The notes: generated from the sequence alone by a model not told the origin. Positions 7,409-14,632 are shown, counted from the first letter of the stretch. The stretch is 20,444 bases of DNA from Micavibrio sp. UBA2020 (GCA_002334985.1 DDBY01000201.1:1-20444); one strand, 5' to 3'. Translations and numbers: made by a program.

Positions 7409-8991
7409 CCGCGCCCGATAAAAAACCACCGTCGCCGCAAGATTTGCTGCGTGCCGCGCTGGAGGGCGATATTGCCGAAGTGCGCCGCCTGACGGCTGCG
7501 GGCGCAACACCGGAGGCCGACAGTCAGGAAACGGCAGAGGTTTTGCGCCGTGCCGAAAATGAACAATCCCCCCATGCCGCCCTGCGCAAGGGGCTTTTGG
7601 AAACGCTGGTTTTGCATCAGCAGCACGGGCGCATCAACGCCGCGATGTATCTGGCGGCGTATAACGGTTTTGATAACGTGGTCGCGCATTTTCTTGAAAA
7701 ATCCGCCAACGACCCGCTTGCGCTGAATGTCGCCTTGTTTGCGGCTGTGCGCGCGGGCCATGCAGGGCTTGCACAAAAATTGCTGGATGCGGGGGCAGAT
7801 GCCGCCTTTAAAAACGGCCTGCCGCTACGCGCGGCTATCGATGCGGGCAGCGAAGCCATGGCGGATATGCTGGTGCACGCAGGCGCCCCGCGTAGCGAGG
7901 GGCTTGCCCATGCAGCGGCACGCGGCGATATTGCCATGGCCGCGTATTTGCTGCGGCGGGAAGATGACGTCAAACCTGCGCTTGAAAAAATATGCCATAC
8001 GCTGTCGGACAAGCGCAGCCTTGCCGAGGGTACACGCGTGCTGGATGTGCAATCCGCCGCCGACATGCTGCTGGCCTTGGCCGAGGCGCGCGGCGATAAT
8101 ATGCCTGATTTGCTGACGTGGGTTTCTTTGGCGACGGCGCGGGACGGGGCAGGCGCGATGGTAGAGGTTATTGCGCGTCATCCGCGCTTTACCGAAATGA
8201 AGCCCGAAGACAAATATGACCTTCTTGACTTGCTGACGCAGGTTTTGTTTACAGGGCTGCGCAAAATATCCCATGCCGATGGCCCGCGCAGCGTGGAAAC
8301 GTTGCTGGCGGCGGGTGGCGCGCAAAGGGTGCTGGAACAGGCTATTTACGCAGGGGATGGTGAAATGGTCGTTTCAGCCATTCGCGCAGGGGCGGATGCG
8401 CGCCGCGACCATGCGAAGGCTCTTCATTTGGCCGAAACCGAGGCGTTTCAAAATCCGCGCCAGGCGCAGCGTGCGATTTTGCAGGATGTACGCCTGTCCA
8501 TCGCTGCGCAAAGCGTGATGGACGAAAAACGTGCATCCGAAATTCTGACGCGGGCAGATGCCGACGCGCTTTTGACGGCGCTGCGCGCGCCGGCCGGCCG
8601 GGCGGATAGCAGCGGGCTCATGTGCGTCATCGCGGCGGGCAGGGCGGAGGCACTGGCCGTGCTTCTGGATAAAACAGATGCGGCACTGGTTGCCGGAGAT
8701 TTTTTTGCTACAGATAAACACGGTTACTGCGCGCTGGACACCCTTGCGGACAGGCGTCAGCAGGAATGGCTTTTCTCTCCGCTGCTCTGGCGCGGACGGC
8801 GGGCTGAATATATGGAACTGTGGTCGGCGCTACCTGATGACTGGCAGCAGGCGCAGCTTGTGCATCACGAACATCTTTTGCGCACGCTGGATGTGGACAG
8901 GCAGCAAGCCGCACTGCAGCAAAAGGCCGATGAAAACGATTTCCGCTTGCCGCAGCGCCGCAAAGGCGCACGGCCGCCGCCGCAACCTTGA
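7405..8991 (+). CDS. Ankyrin-type paralogue 4, longest member, with shared C-terminal module
   Basis: 528 residues from a GTG start that overlaps the previous stop. Clear ankyrin repeats occur at LLRAALEGDIAEVRRLTAAGATPEAD (14-39), AAMYLAAYNGFDNVVAHFLEKS (79-100), ALFAAVRAGHAGLAQKLLDAGADAAFKNG (110-138), PLRAAIDAGSEAMADMLVHAG (140-160) and GLAHAAARGDIAMAAYLL (166-183), with later ones near 297-340 and 404-425. The shared module follows: GDFFATDKHGYCALDTLADR, LFSPLLWRG with Trp462, a helical spacer, then FRLPQRRK at 513-520 with a proline-rich tail ending in PPPQP. The extra 150 or so residues relative to its paralogues lie in the middle, consistent with repeat gain. No membrane segment. Function unassigned. 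Confidence 0.9.
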   Translation: MTAPDKKPPSPQDLLRAALEGDIAEVRRLTAAGATPEADSQETAEVLRRAENEQSPHAALRKGLLETLVLHQQHGRINAAMYLAAYNGFDNVVAHFLEKSANDPLALNVALFAAVRAGHAGLAQKLLDAGADAAFKNGLPLRAAIDAGSEAMADMLVHAGAPRSEGLAHAAARGDIAMAAYLLRREDDVKPALEKICHTLSDKRSLAEGTRVLDVQSAADMLLALAEARGDNMPDLLTWVSLATARDGAGAMVEVIARHPRFTEMKPEDKYDLLDLLTQVLFTGLRKISHADGPRSVETLLAAGGAQRVLEQAIYAGDGEMVVSAIRAGADARRDHAKALHLAETEAFQNPRQAQRAILQDVRLSIAAQSVMDEKRASEILTRADADALLTALRAPAGRADSSGLMCVIAAGRAEALAVLLDKTDAALVAGDFFATDKHGYCALDTLADRRQQEWLFSPLLWRGRRAEYMELWSALPDDWQQAQLVHHEHLLRTLDVDRQQAALQQKADENDFRLPQRRKGARPPPQP

Positions 8992-9041
8992 AAAACTTCA
9001 AAAAACCTTTGTAAACAGCGACCTGTGCGCAGTGCCTTCTA

Positions 9042-9070
9042 TTGACGCTGGGGTCTGTAATGTTTAGTTT
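9042..9070 (+). promoter_or_regulatory. Weak candidate promoter before ankyrin paralogue 5
   Basis: TTGACG at 9042-9047 has only a poor -10 (TAGTTT) 17 bases downstream. The region is AT-rich relative to the genes and lies in the 109-base gap between paralogues 4 and 5, where a secondary start of transcription would be expected. No terminator is visible in the gap. Confidence 0.25.
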
Positions 9071-9100
9071 AAAAAACAACATTCAATTATTGAAAAAATC

Positions 9101-10048
9101 ATGTCGGACAAAGAGCCGTCGCATGACGGGGAAAAGAAAAAGAATTTCCTGACGCGCAGTTTCAACGGCGCGCGCGACAGCCTGCGCAAGGCCGGCATGG
9201 TTATTCAGGCAGGCAGCGTCGAAAAGGCGCTGATTTACGCCTGCACGCGCGGGCTTGATACCTCTGCCGCGTTTCTTCTGGCTTCGGGTGCGAATGCGCG
9301 CTGTCAGGCCTCTGCCCCCATGCGGGCGGCGGCGGCGGCGGGACAGACGGGCATCATGAAATTGCTGATGCGCCACGGCGCGAAAGCCGATGATGACGGC
9401 AGCTCTGCCCTGCATACCGCCATCGTCTCCGGCCAGCGCGAAGCCATGCGGCTTTTGATTGCCCACGGTGCCGATGTGCACGCGCAAGACGATAAAGCGG
9501 TGCGCATCGCCGCAGGTCTTAACAACATGCGTATGATGGAAGACCTTATCCGCGCCAAGGCCGATGTGAATGCACGCAATGGCGAGCCGCTGCGCATCGC
9601 CGCATCCAAGGGGCATGAACATGTCGTGCGTCTGCTGGCCATGTCCGGCGCCGATGTGACGCAGGACGACCACGCCGCTCTCTACTGGGCATGCCGCAAC
9701 GGCCATAAAAACGCGGTCGAGGTTTTGCTGGCCGCAGGCAGCGACATGAACGCACGCAACGGTTTGATGCTTGATGTCGCGGCAGCCTTTGGCCATGTAC
9801 GCGTTTTGGAATTTTTGCTGCAAAAAGGCATGAGCGTGCCGGACGATGGCGGGCTTGCGCTGAAATGGGCGCGCCAGAACGGGCAGGCAGCGACCATCGC
9901 CGTGCTTGAAAAACATATCGCCACGCAAAAAGAACAGCGCGGCAATACCCCCGCCGATAATGCAGCGGATGTGCCGGATGCAGGCCTGCCGCCCCCGCCA
10001 CCCCCGCCGCGTACAGGCGGCGGCTCTTTCTTCGCGCCGGGGCCGTAA
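9101..10048 (+). CDS. Ankyrin repeat protein 5, regular repeats and polyproline tail
   Basis: 315 residues. After a basic N-terminus (KEPSHDGEKKKNF) come about eight regular ankyrin repeats from residue 38 to 275, such as GEPLRIAASKGHEHVVRLLA and ALYWACRNGHKNAVEVLLAAG. The period is about 30-31 residues rather than 33 and the TPLH tetrapeptide is absent, replaced by short G-x-P/A-L-R starts. The C-terminus has seven consecutive prolines (296-303 region), then RTGGGSFFAPGP. It lacks the Trp/basic module of paralogues 1-4 and 6. No strong ribosome site precedes the ATG; TGAAAAAATC is all that is seen. It ends 2 bases before the next gene. Likely a protein-binding scaffold; the target is unknown. 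Confidence 0.95.
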   Translation: MSDKEPSHDGEKKKNFLTRSFNGARDSLRKAGMVIQAGSVEKALIYACTRGLDTSAAFLLASGANARCQASAPMRAAAAAGQTGIMKLLMRHGAKADDDGSSALHTAIVSGQREAMRLLIAHGADVHAQDDKAVRIAAGLNNMRMMEDLIRAKADVNARNGEPLRIAASKGHEHVVRLLAMSGADVTQDDHAALYWACRNGHKNAVEVLLAAGSDMNARNGLMLDVAAAFGHVRVLEFLLQKGMSVPDDGGLALKWARQNGQAATIAVLEKHIATQKEQRGNTPADNAADVPDAGLPPPPPPPRTGGGSFFAPGP

Positions 10049-10050
10049 AA

Positions 10051-11127
10051 ATGACGGATAACCGCAAAAATTTCAACGCTGCCGCAAATAACGGACAGCA
10101 AGGCGCAGGGCGTGATGCCCGCCTTGATGCCGCGCAGCTGGGCGATATGGTGCATGGCGGGCAGGACGATGCTGCCTTCGCCGCAGCGGACAGCGCGGAA
10201 AGGGGCAGTCAGCTGCCGATGCTGATGGCGATTGCACGCGATGCGCAAACGCCGAACGGTGTGGCGGCGCGTATGCGCACGCGCTTTGAGTGGCTGGATT
10301 TCTGGTATAACCATGATTTTATCCAGCCGCTTTTCGACGGCACGGCCACGGGCGGGGAGCGGTGGTTCGAAAACACCCGTATGACACCGCGCGAAAAAGA
10401 CGACGCGTTTATTATCAAGGCGGCAATTGTATCGGCGCAGGCATCGGCGATGGTGCCCTATCTGCTGGACCTTGGTGATGTGAACCTCAATACCCGCAAC
10501 GACAGGCCGCTCACGCTTGCCGTTGTGCTGGGCAAAGCCGATTTGCTGCCGCTGCTGGCTGAAAGCGGCGCCGACCTTTTTGCGCATAACAACGAAGCTT
10601 TCCGTCTGGCGCGCGCACAAAGCAGCTTTGACGTCTATACCGCGCTGCATACCGCCGCGCGCGATACGCAAAAGTTGAGCCAGAAAAAATTGATGCTGCG
10701 TGCGCCGCATGGCCTGCGCGCGGCGGATTTGCGCGCGGGTGACGACGAAACGGGCCTGCATCTGGCGGCGAAGGCGGGCATGGTGCCGCTTTTGCTGCGG
10801 CAGGACATGCTGGCGGGTTTTGGCGCAGATGATTTCCTGAAACTCTCCGCCACCGGCGCGACAGCGGCGGGCGTGATGGCGGCGCTCGGCCAGTTCGATG
10901 CCTTGTTTGACGAGCGCATCTGGCTCGGCCGTTATGCGGAGGCGGACAAGGTTTATCAAAGCCTCGATACGCAAGACCGCCGCGCCGCGCAAAAAGCCTA
11001 TGACAAGCTGATGGCGCAGCGGGATATCGCTCAGGCGCTTGAAACTTTTCACGCGGATTTGCCCGACGTGCGTCTGGCGCCGCGCCCCAAAAAACCCGCG
11101 CCCAAACCGCCGGGGGACACGCTATGA
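10051..11127 (+). CDS. Ankyrin-type paralogue 6 with shared C-terminal Trp/basic module
   Basis: 358 residues, soluble. Ankyrin-like helices begin near residue 24 and become clear at FIIKAAIVSAQASAMVPYLLDLGDVNLNTRN (120-150) and RPLTLAVVLGKADLLPLLAESGADLFAHN (152-180), with NEAFRLARAQ after. TGLHLAAKAGMVPLLLRQ (234-251) opens the shared module. This continues with DDFLKLSATGATAAGVMAALGQFDALFDERIW (Trp291), a charged helix, and VRLAPRPKK at 340-348, followed by a PKPPGDTL tail. The Phe/Tyr of the tail motif is Val here, and the Pro-Lys-rich extension resembles paralogue 4. It starts 2 bases after the paralogue 5 stop and overlaps paralogue 7 by ATGA at 11124-11127. Function unassigned. Confidence 0.9.
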   Translation: MTDNRKNFNAAANNGQQGAGRDARLDAAQLGDMVHGGQDDAAFAAADSAERGSQLPMLMAIARDAQTPNGVAARMRTRFEWLDFWYNHDFIQPLFDGTATGGERWFENTRMTPREKDDAFIIKAAIVSAQASAMVPYLLDLGDVNLNTRNDRPLTLAVVLGKADLLPLLAESGADLFAHNNEAFRLARAQSSFDVYTALHTAARDTQKLSQKKLMLRAPHGLRAADLRAGDDETGLHLAAKAGMVPLLLRQDMLAGFGADDFLKLSATGATAAGVMAALGQFDALFDERIWLGRYAEADKVYQSLDTQDRRAAQKAYDKLMAQRDIAQALETFHADLPDVRLAPRPKKPAPKPPGDTL

Positions 11128-11726
11128 AACCCGCACCGCGCCACAACCCCTATAAACCATCACTGGGCGACCGGTTCTGGCGCAGCGTCTGGTTGCCCGG
11201 GCGTGAAAAAGCGGAACTGGAGCAGGACTTTCATTATGCCGCGACAGTTGGAAAACTCTGGCGCGCTGAATTGCTCTTGACGGAAAAGGGCGTCGATATC
11301 GCCTCCGGCAATAATTTTGCGGTGCGCTGGGCGGCACGGGGCGGGCATGCAGAAATGCTCAAGCTTCTGTTCCGTCATGGTGGTGTGGATGTAAACGCCA
11401 AGGACGGCGAAGCGCTCATCAATGCGGTCACATTCGCGCATCACGCCTGTGCAGGGCTTCTTTTGGATAACGGCGCGGATGTATCGCGGCAGGATTTCAA
11501 GGCGCTGCGCCTTGCACATGACAAAAAAGACGAGGCGATGCTGGCAATGCTGCTGGCGCGCGCTAAAAACGCAAGTGTAGTGGTGGCAGAGCTGATATCC
11601 ACCCTTCAGGCCGAAGAAACGCCGAACAAGGCGATGCTGCACCTTTATCAGAACTATGCGGATGGTACGCCGCCGCTCAATAACAGCCCGCCGCCCAAAA
11701 ACGGCGGTCCGCGCCCACAAGGATAG
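11124..11726 (+). CDS. Ankyrin repeat protein 7, short
   Basis: 200 residues. A basic and aromatic N-terminus (RHNPYKPSLGDRFWRSVWLPG) precedes four ankyrin repeats at about 35-62, 64-94, 95-124 and 126-150, including FAVRWAARGGHAEMLKLLFRHGGVDVNAKDG and ALINAVTFAHHACAGLLLDNGADV. The tail is Pro/Asn/Gly-rich (PPLNNSPPPKNGGPRPQG). It lacks the Trp/basic module. Its ATG overlaps the stop of paralogue 6 (ATGA), so translation is probably coupled. The N-terminus F-W-R-S-x-W-L-P resembles no signal peptide I can name. Confidence 0.92.
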   Translation: MKPAPRHNPYKPSLGDRFWRSVWLPGREKAELEQDFHYAATVGKLWRAELLLTEKGVDIASGNNFAVRWAARGGHAEMLKLLFRHGGVDVNAKDGEALINAVTFAHHACAGLLLDNGADVSRQDFKALRLAHDKKDEAMLAMLLARAKNASVVVAELISTLQAEETPNKAMLHLYQNYADGTPPLNNSPPPKNGGPRPQG

Positions 11727-11797
11727 CACCCGCGCCACTGGCCGGATGCACGTTTCATTCATTACATTGCCAATCAAAAACAAAAAGGAGGCTATCC

Positions 11798-12325
11798 ATG
11801 CCACACCGTGAACTTCCCAGTATTGAAGATTTCCGCCGCGCCGTTTTCGCCGGGCTGAGCACAGGGGCGCTCAATGACGATTTGAAATACGCCGTGCGTA
11901 CCAGATGCAGGGAAACGCCGGTGCACGAGATTGTCGAAGCGCTCGGCAGTGCGGCGCGCATTGACCTTGAAATCATCGTCGATGCCGCCGAATTTGGCCA
12001 TGTACGCACGATAGAGGCGTTGGTCGGCGTGGTCGATGCGGCAGAAGCGCAGGATTATTTCGACCGCGCCCTTATCGGGCTTTCGGTCAACGACTTCGCA
12101 ACGCCGCAGGAATATTTGAAAATCGCCAAAACCCTCATCGCGCACGGCGCCGACCCGGAAGCTTACGAAACCACCTGCCGCCAGCTCTCCGGCAGCGATA
12201 TACGCAAAGAGCATATCCACGCCCTGTTTTGCGATGTGATAGATGCCCGCGAAACCGCGCGTGATACGGCCCGGCAGGAAGAATGGAGCCGCCGCCGCGC
12301 TGCGGCCACAGCGCCGCGCCGCTAG
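11798..12325 (+). CDS. Ankyrin-like protein 8, degenerate, basic C-terminus
   Basis: 175 residues. The start is well fixed by a consensus AAGGAGG (11785-11791) six bases before the ATG, the strongest ribosome site in the array. Ankyrin-like helices are recognisable at LEIIVDAAEFGHVRTIEALVG (57-77) and YLKIAKTLIAHGADPEAYE (106-124); the first 50 residues are less clear. The end is strongly basic (EEWSRRRAAATAPRR). It lies 71 bases after ankyrin gene 7 and is followed by a strong terminator, so it closes the array. Assignment to the ankyrin group is by pattern and less secure than for its neighbours. Confidence 0.82.
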   Translation: MPHRELPSIEDFRRAVFAGLSTGALNDDLKYAVRTRCRETPVHEIVEALGSAARIDLEIIVDAAEFGHVRTIEALVGVVDAAEAQDYFDRALIGLSVNDFATPQEYLKIAKTLIAHGADPEAYETTCRQLSGSDIRKEHIHALFCDVIDARETARDTARQEEWSRRRAAATAPRR

Positions 12326-12340
12326 CTGCAGCGAATACAG

Positions 12341-12376
12341 AAAAAGCCCCGCCGTTTAACGGGCGGGGCTTTTTTT
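12341..12376 (+). terminator. Strong intrinsic terminator closing the ankyrin array, bidirectional
   Basis: The arms GCCCCGCC (12346-12353) and GGCGGGGC (12362-12369) enclose an eight-base loop. They are followed by seven T (12370-12376) and preceded by five A, so the structure can also terminate the converging TetR transcript, whose stop lies 28 bases further on. Confidence 0.9.
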
Positions 12377-12403
12377 ACTTCGCTTGTTATTTTATAGACG
12401 TCT

Positions 12404-12985
12404 TTACGCCCTCAGCGCGCGCATGGTGCAGGCCTGAATGTCTTTCAGATGGGCAGCCGGTGTTTTCAGCTTGCCCATGGTGCGCAGCGAAAACAGTGTG
12501 CCCATGAAAAAATGCGCCAGCGCGGCGGGTTCGGCATGCGCGGGGATTTGTCCCAGCTTTTGCGCGCGCATCAGGCATTGGGTGAAGGTTGTTTCCATCA
12601 TCTGCATGTATTCTTTAAGCAGCGCGCTGATGCTGTCGTTAATGGACGTGATTTCCAAAAGCGAATTGATGATAAAACAGCGCGGCCCTTCTGCGGCGCC
12701 GCATTCGTCAGCAACCTGCGTCAGCAGACTTTCCATCGCGCCCAGCGGATTTTCCGCGGTGGTCAGGCGCTCCATTTCGGGGCGGACGTATTCGTCGAAG
12801 TGCAGTTTCAGCGCGGATTCGAAAACGCGTTCCTTGTCGCCAAGCGCGTTATAGACAGAACCGAGGTGCAGGCCAAGCTTCGCGGCCAGGTCGCGCATGG
12901 ATGTATGTTCGTACCCTTGCGCCCAAAAACTTTCCATGGCGGTGTGAAGGGCTTTTTCACGGCAGAATTCCAGTTTGCGCCCCAT
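12404..12985 (-). CDS. TetR/AcrR-family transcriptional regulator
   Basis: 193 residues. The N-terminal TetR DNA-binding domain is clear: ALHTAMESFWAQGYEHTSMRDLAAKLGLHLGSVYNALGDKERVFESAL (about 12-59), with the helix-turn-helix around 28-48 and the family's G-S-V/L-Y-N-A-F/L-G-D-K. The rest is an all-helical ligand-binding/dimerisation domain with a Met-rich stretch (KEYMQMMETTF). Cys103 lies in PRCFIINSLLE and could sense an electrophile, but that is speculation. The ribosome site GAGGAGA is about 9 bases before the ATG. It converges with the ankyrin array at the shared terminator. TetR proteins often control their own promoter and a neighbouring gene; no target is proven here. Confidence 0.95.
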   Translation of the reverse strand: MGRKLEFCREKALHTAMESFWAQGYEHTSMRDLAAKLGLHLGSVYNALGDKERVFESALKLHFDEYVRPEMERLTTAENPLGAMESLLTQVADECGAAEGPRCFIINSLLEITSINDSISALLKEYMQMMETTFTQCLMRAQKLGQIPAHAEPAALAHFFMGTLFSLRTMGKLKTPAAHLKDIQACTMRALRA

Positions 12986-13088
12986 CTGTCTTCGTCTCCT
13001 CGGTGCTGAAATGAATAATTAAAAATGCCTCGGTGGTGGCGGGGGTGCGTGCCTGCACGCGCGCCGCAAAACCAAAAGGCCATGGGCG

Positions 13089-13104
13089 TGTATAAACGGA
13101 TACA
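13089..13104. promoter_or_regulatory. Possible TetR-type operator (TGTAT-N6-ATACA)
   Basis: Perfect five-base arms TGTAT and ATACA are separated by AAACGG, about 105 bases before the TetR start codon. Size and symmetry fit a TetR-family operator, but a 5+5 palindrome can occur by chance. Confidence 0.3.
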
Positions 13105-13204
13105 GGCCTGAATGCAATATTTCATAGGGTTTTGCTGGGTTTTGCACGTTTTCACGCTTAAGATTCTTTTCATAAATTAAGCATACACTTGTAAGAATAG
13201 ACGC

Positions 13205-13228
13205 AAAAAACGCCGCTTTTGTGCGGCG
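13205..13228 (-). terminator. Minus-strand hairpin with T run, no assigned upstream gene
   Basis: On the minus strand CGCCGC, loop ACAAAA, GCGGCG is followed directly by six T. This is a compact intrinsic terminator shape. No minus-strand gene is visible just upstream, so it either shields the TetR gene from read-through or ends an unannotated transcript. Confidence 0.5.
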
Positions 13229-13380
13229 CGTATATGCAGGGCATGACGCAGGACATGGCGACGTGAAAACAGATATCGCCCAAAAACGATTTAATCGCAG
13301 CCATTTAAGAGATGCCATCGCCACGCGTGCCTGCCGCGGGTGATAAAATTATTTGCTAACGTCAAGGAGATTGGGACGGC

Positions 13381-13602
13381 ATGGGACAGCTGGATAAAAC
13401 CTTCAACGAAGAATCTTACGAAACGCGTGAACTTGCCTGGGAACTTCAGCAGCCGCATCCGGATCAGGGACGGGTGCGATTCTTTTTAGAAAACGCCGCC
13501 GACCTGCGCCGCGCTTTGTCATTGGCGAATATCGAAGAGCGCGATTTGCAAAAAAAGCCGGCGCTGCGTCCGCTGCATTTGCAGCGTCATTTGCACGCAT
13601 AA
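13381..13602 (+). CDS. Small hypothetical protein, 73 residues
   Basis: 73 residues, MGQLDKTFNEESYETRELAWELQQ..., charged and helical, with no signal peptide, membrane segment or recognised domain. Residues 24-56 (QPHPDQGRVRFFLENAADLRRALSLANIEERD) could be a helix pair of ankyrin size, but the repeat signature is absent. Support comes from a good ribosome site (AAGGAGA, ten bases before the ATG) and an intrinsic terminator starting five bases after the stop. It is a monocistronic unit divergent from the TetR gene and could be a target of that regulator. Confidence 0.62.
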   Translation: MGQLDKTFNEESYETRELAWELQQPHPDQGRVRFFLENAADLRRALSLANIEERDLQKKPALRPLHLQRHLHA

Positions 13603-13606
13603 AAAA

Positions 13607-13635
13607 CCGCGGCTTGTAAGGCTGCGGCATTTTTT
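13607..13635 (+). terminator. Intrinsic terminator, bidirectional
   Basis: CCGCGGC (13607-13613) pairs with GCTGCGG (13621-13627), seven pairs including one G-T, across a seven-base loop. A T run follows at 13630-13635, and six A precede the left arm. It serves the small plus-strand gene and the converging gene that ends at 13640. Confidence 0.8.
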
Positions 13636-13639
13636 CAAG

Positions 13640-13999
13640 TTACGGGGCGCTGTCCGGCGCGGCCTTTTTGGCGGACGGTGCGCGCAGGGCGGGCTTTTCA
13701 AGCGTGCCCTTGGGCGCCGCGGATTTCTCCATATAGGTTTTGAATTCGGCGCGCAGCTCCGCCAGTTCACGCTCCACGCGGCGCAGGCGTTCCATTTCTT
13801 TTTCCTGCTGCTCCGCCATTTGTGCAAGGCTTTCTGTTTGCAGCTCCATCACTTCGGACATAAATCGCGCGTCCATGCGCTCGCCTTCCTCGCGGCTGTG
13901 GTAATTGAAAACCTTGGCAAGCTCGCGCAGGCGACCGTGCAGCGTATCCTCTTCCAAAACCCAGGTGGTCTTGTTGCCTTGTCTGCGGATTTGCACCAT
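13640..13999 (-). CDS. Hypothetical coiled-coil protein, 119 residues
   Basis: 119 residues beginning MVQIRRQGNKTTWVLEEDTLHGRLRELAKVFNYHSREEGER. The centre (about 45-92, including MAEQQEKEMERLRRVERELAELRAEF) has heptad-like Leu/Met spacing and is probably a coiled coil. The tail is rich in Lys, Ala and Pro (APKGTLEKPALRAPSAKKAA). The start at 13999 has an AAGGA site seven bases upstream; an earlier ATG at 14053 lacks one. No signal peptide. It lies between two terminators and so appears to be a single-gene transcript. I do not recognise the family; the C-terminal composition resembles the tails of the ankyrin proteins nearby. Confidence 0.8.
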   Translation of the reverse strand: MVQIRRQGNKTTWVLEEDTLHGRLRELAKVFNYHSREEGERMDARFMSEVMELQTESLAQMAEQQEKEMERLRRVERELAELRAEFKTYMEKSAAPKGTLEKPALRAPSAKKAAPDSAP

Positions 14000-14059
14000 T
14001 TCGTATCCTTTGCGCCGCGGTGTTGTTTGCGGCGGTATTAAAACAAAAATCAATCAAGA

Positions 14060-14095
14060 AAAAAGCCCCCGCCCGCAAAGGGACAGGGGCTTTTT
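14060..14095 (-). terminator. Intrinsic terminator after the gene at 14109
   Basis: AAAAAGCCCC (14060-14069) is the reverse complement of GGGGCTTTTT (14086-14095), with inner CCC/GGG pairing possible in the loop. In the minus direction it gives a GC stem followed by T residues, 14 bases after the stop codon of the upstream gene. Confidence 0.85.
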
Positions 14096-14108
14096 CATTC
14101 CATCACGA

Positions 14109-14567
14109 TTACAAATCGTGCGAGCCGTCGCGGCCGGGCTTACGCGGCGCAGGGCCTTTCGGCGGTGCGGGCGGTTTGGGCGGCGTCGCGGGGCCTTGGC
14201 CGGGGAAACCGGGCATGCCGCCGAGAAGCGCGCTCATCTCGCTGCGCATATCGGTCATCAGCTCTTGCAGCGCTTCGGCAGCCGCGGGGTTGGTGCGGGC
14301 GGCTTGCTGGATGCGGCTCATGGACATTTGCACCTGCATCAGCGTTGGCATCAGCTGTGCCATCGCCTGACGCGGATCCATATCCGGATTTTGGTTCTGC
14401 AAATCCTGCGCGGAATCGATAGCCTTGTTGAAAGTGTCGCTCAGTTTCTGGAACAAGGGCTGCGCGCTGCCGGTATCGGCGGCGGCGGCACGGGCGAAAA
14501 CGCCTTTCAGACGGTTCATCGCTTCTTTGACGGCATCGGGGTCGGGCGGGTTGAATCCGAAATTCAC
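14109..14567 (-). CDS. Hypothetical helical protein with Pro/Lys-rich tail, 152 residues
   Basis: 152 residues from a GTG start: the site AAAGGAGA lies seven bases upstream, and no ATG in frame is as well placed. The protein is (V/M)NFGFNPPDPDAVKEAMNRLKG..., helical through about residue 115, with the Met/Gln-rich stretch AMAQLMPTLMQVQMSMSRIQQAA in the middle. It ends with a low-complexity tail, MPGFPGQGPATPPKPPAPPKG and beyond, rich in Pro, Lys and Gly. No signal peptide or membrane helix is seen. I do not recognise the family. The tail composition is like that of ankyrin proteins 4, 6 and 7, which suggests a shared requirement such as a flexible linker or export signal. It has its own terminator and a plausible TTGACT promoter. 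Confidence 0.82.
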   Translation of the reverse strand: MNFGFNPPDPDAVKEAMNRLKGVFARAAAADTGSAQPLFQKLSDTFNKAIDSAQDLQNQNPDMDPRQAMAQLMPTLMQVQMSMSRIQQAARTNPAAAEALQELMTDMRSEMSALLGGMPGFPGQGPATPPKPPAPPKGPAPRKPGRDGSHDL

Positions 14568-14632
14568 GGGCGTGTCTCCTTTGCAAATGCGCTTGCCGTT
14601 TGGGGCTGCGCCGTTGTTCTTTGAATGCAAGC

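Larger units (their letters stand above)
12986..13380. other. 395-base gene-free region upstream of the TetR gene
   Basis: This AT-richer interval separates the divergent TetR gene and the small gene at 13381. It holds an inverted repeat (13089-13104) that could be an operator, a minus-strand terminator-like hairpin (13205-13228) and the ribosome site AAGGAGA of the next gene (13364-13370). Short open frames exist but have no ribosome sites and are broken up by the hairpin region, so no gene is called. Confidence 0.6.

Noticed and set aside
9682..11052. A 456-codon open frame on the minus strand
   Set aside because: It is a mirror of ankyrin genes 5 and 6, with low-quality Arg/His-rich sequence and a Gly run from the polyproline codons. 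No independent support.
13019..13324. A 101-codon minus-strand frame in the TetR leader
   Set aside because: It spans the terminator-like hairpin, has no ribosome site, and has Cys/Ser-rich sequence without similarity to any family I know.
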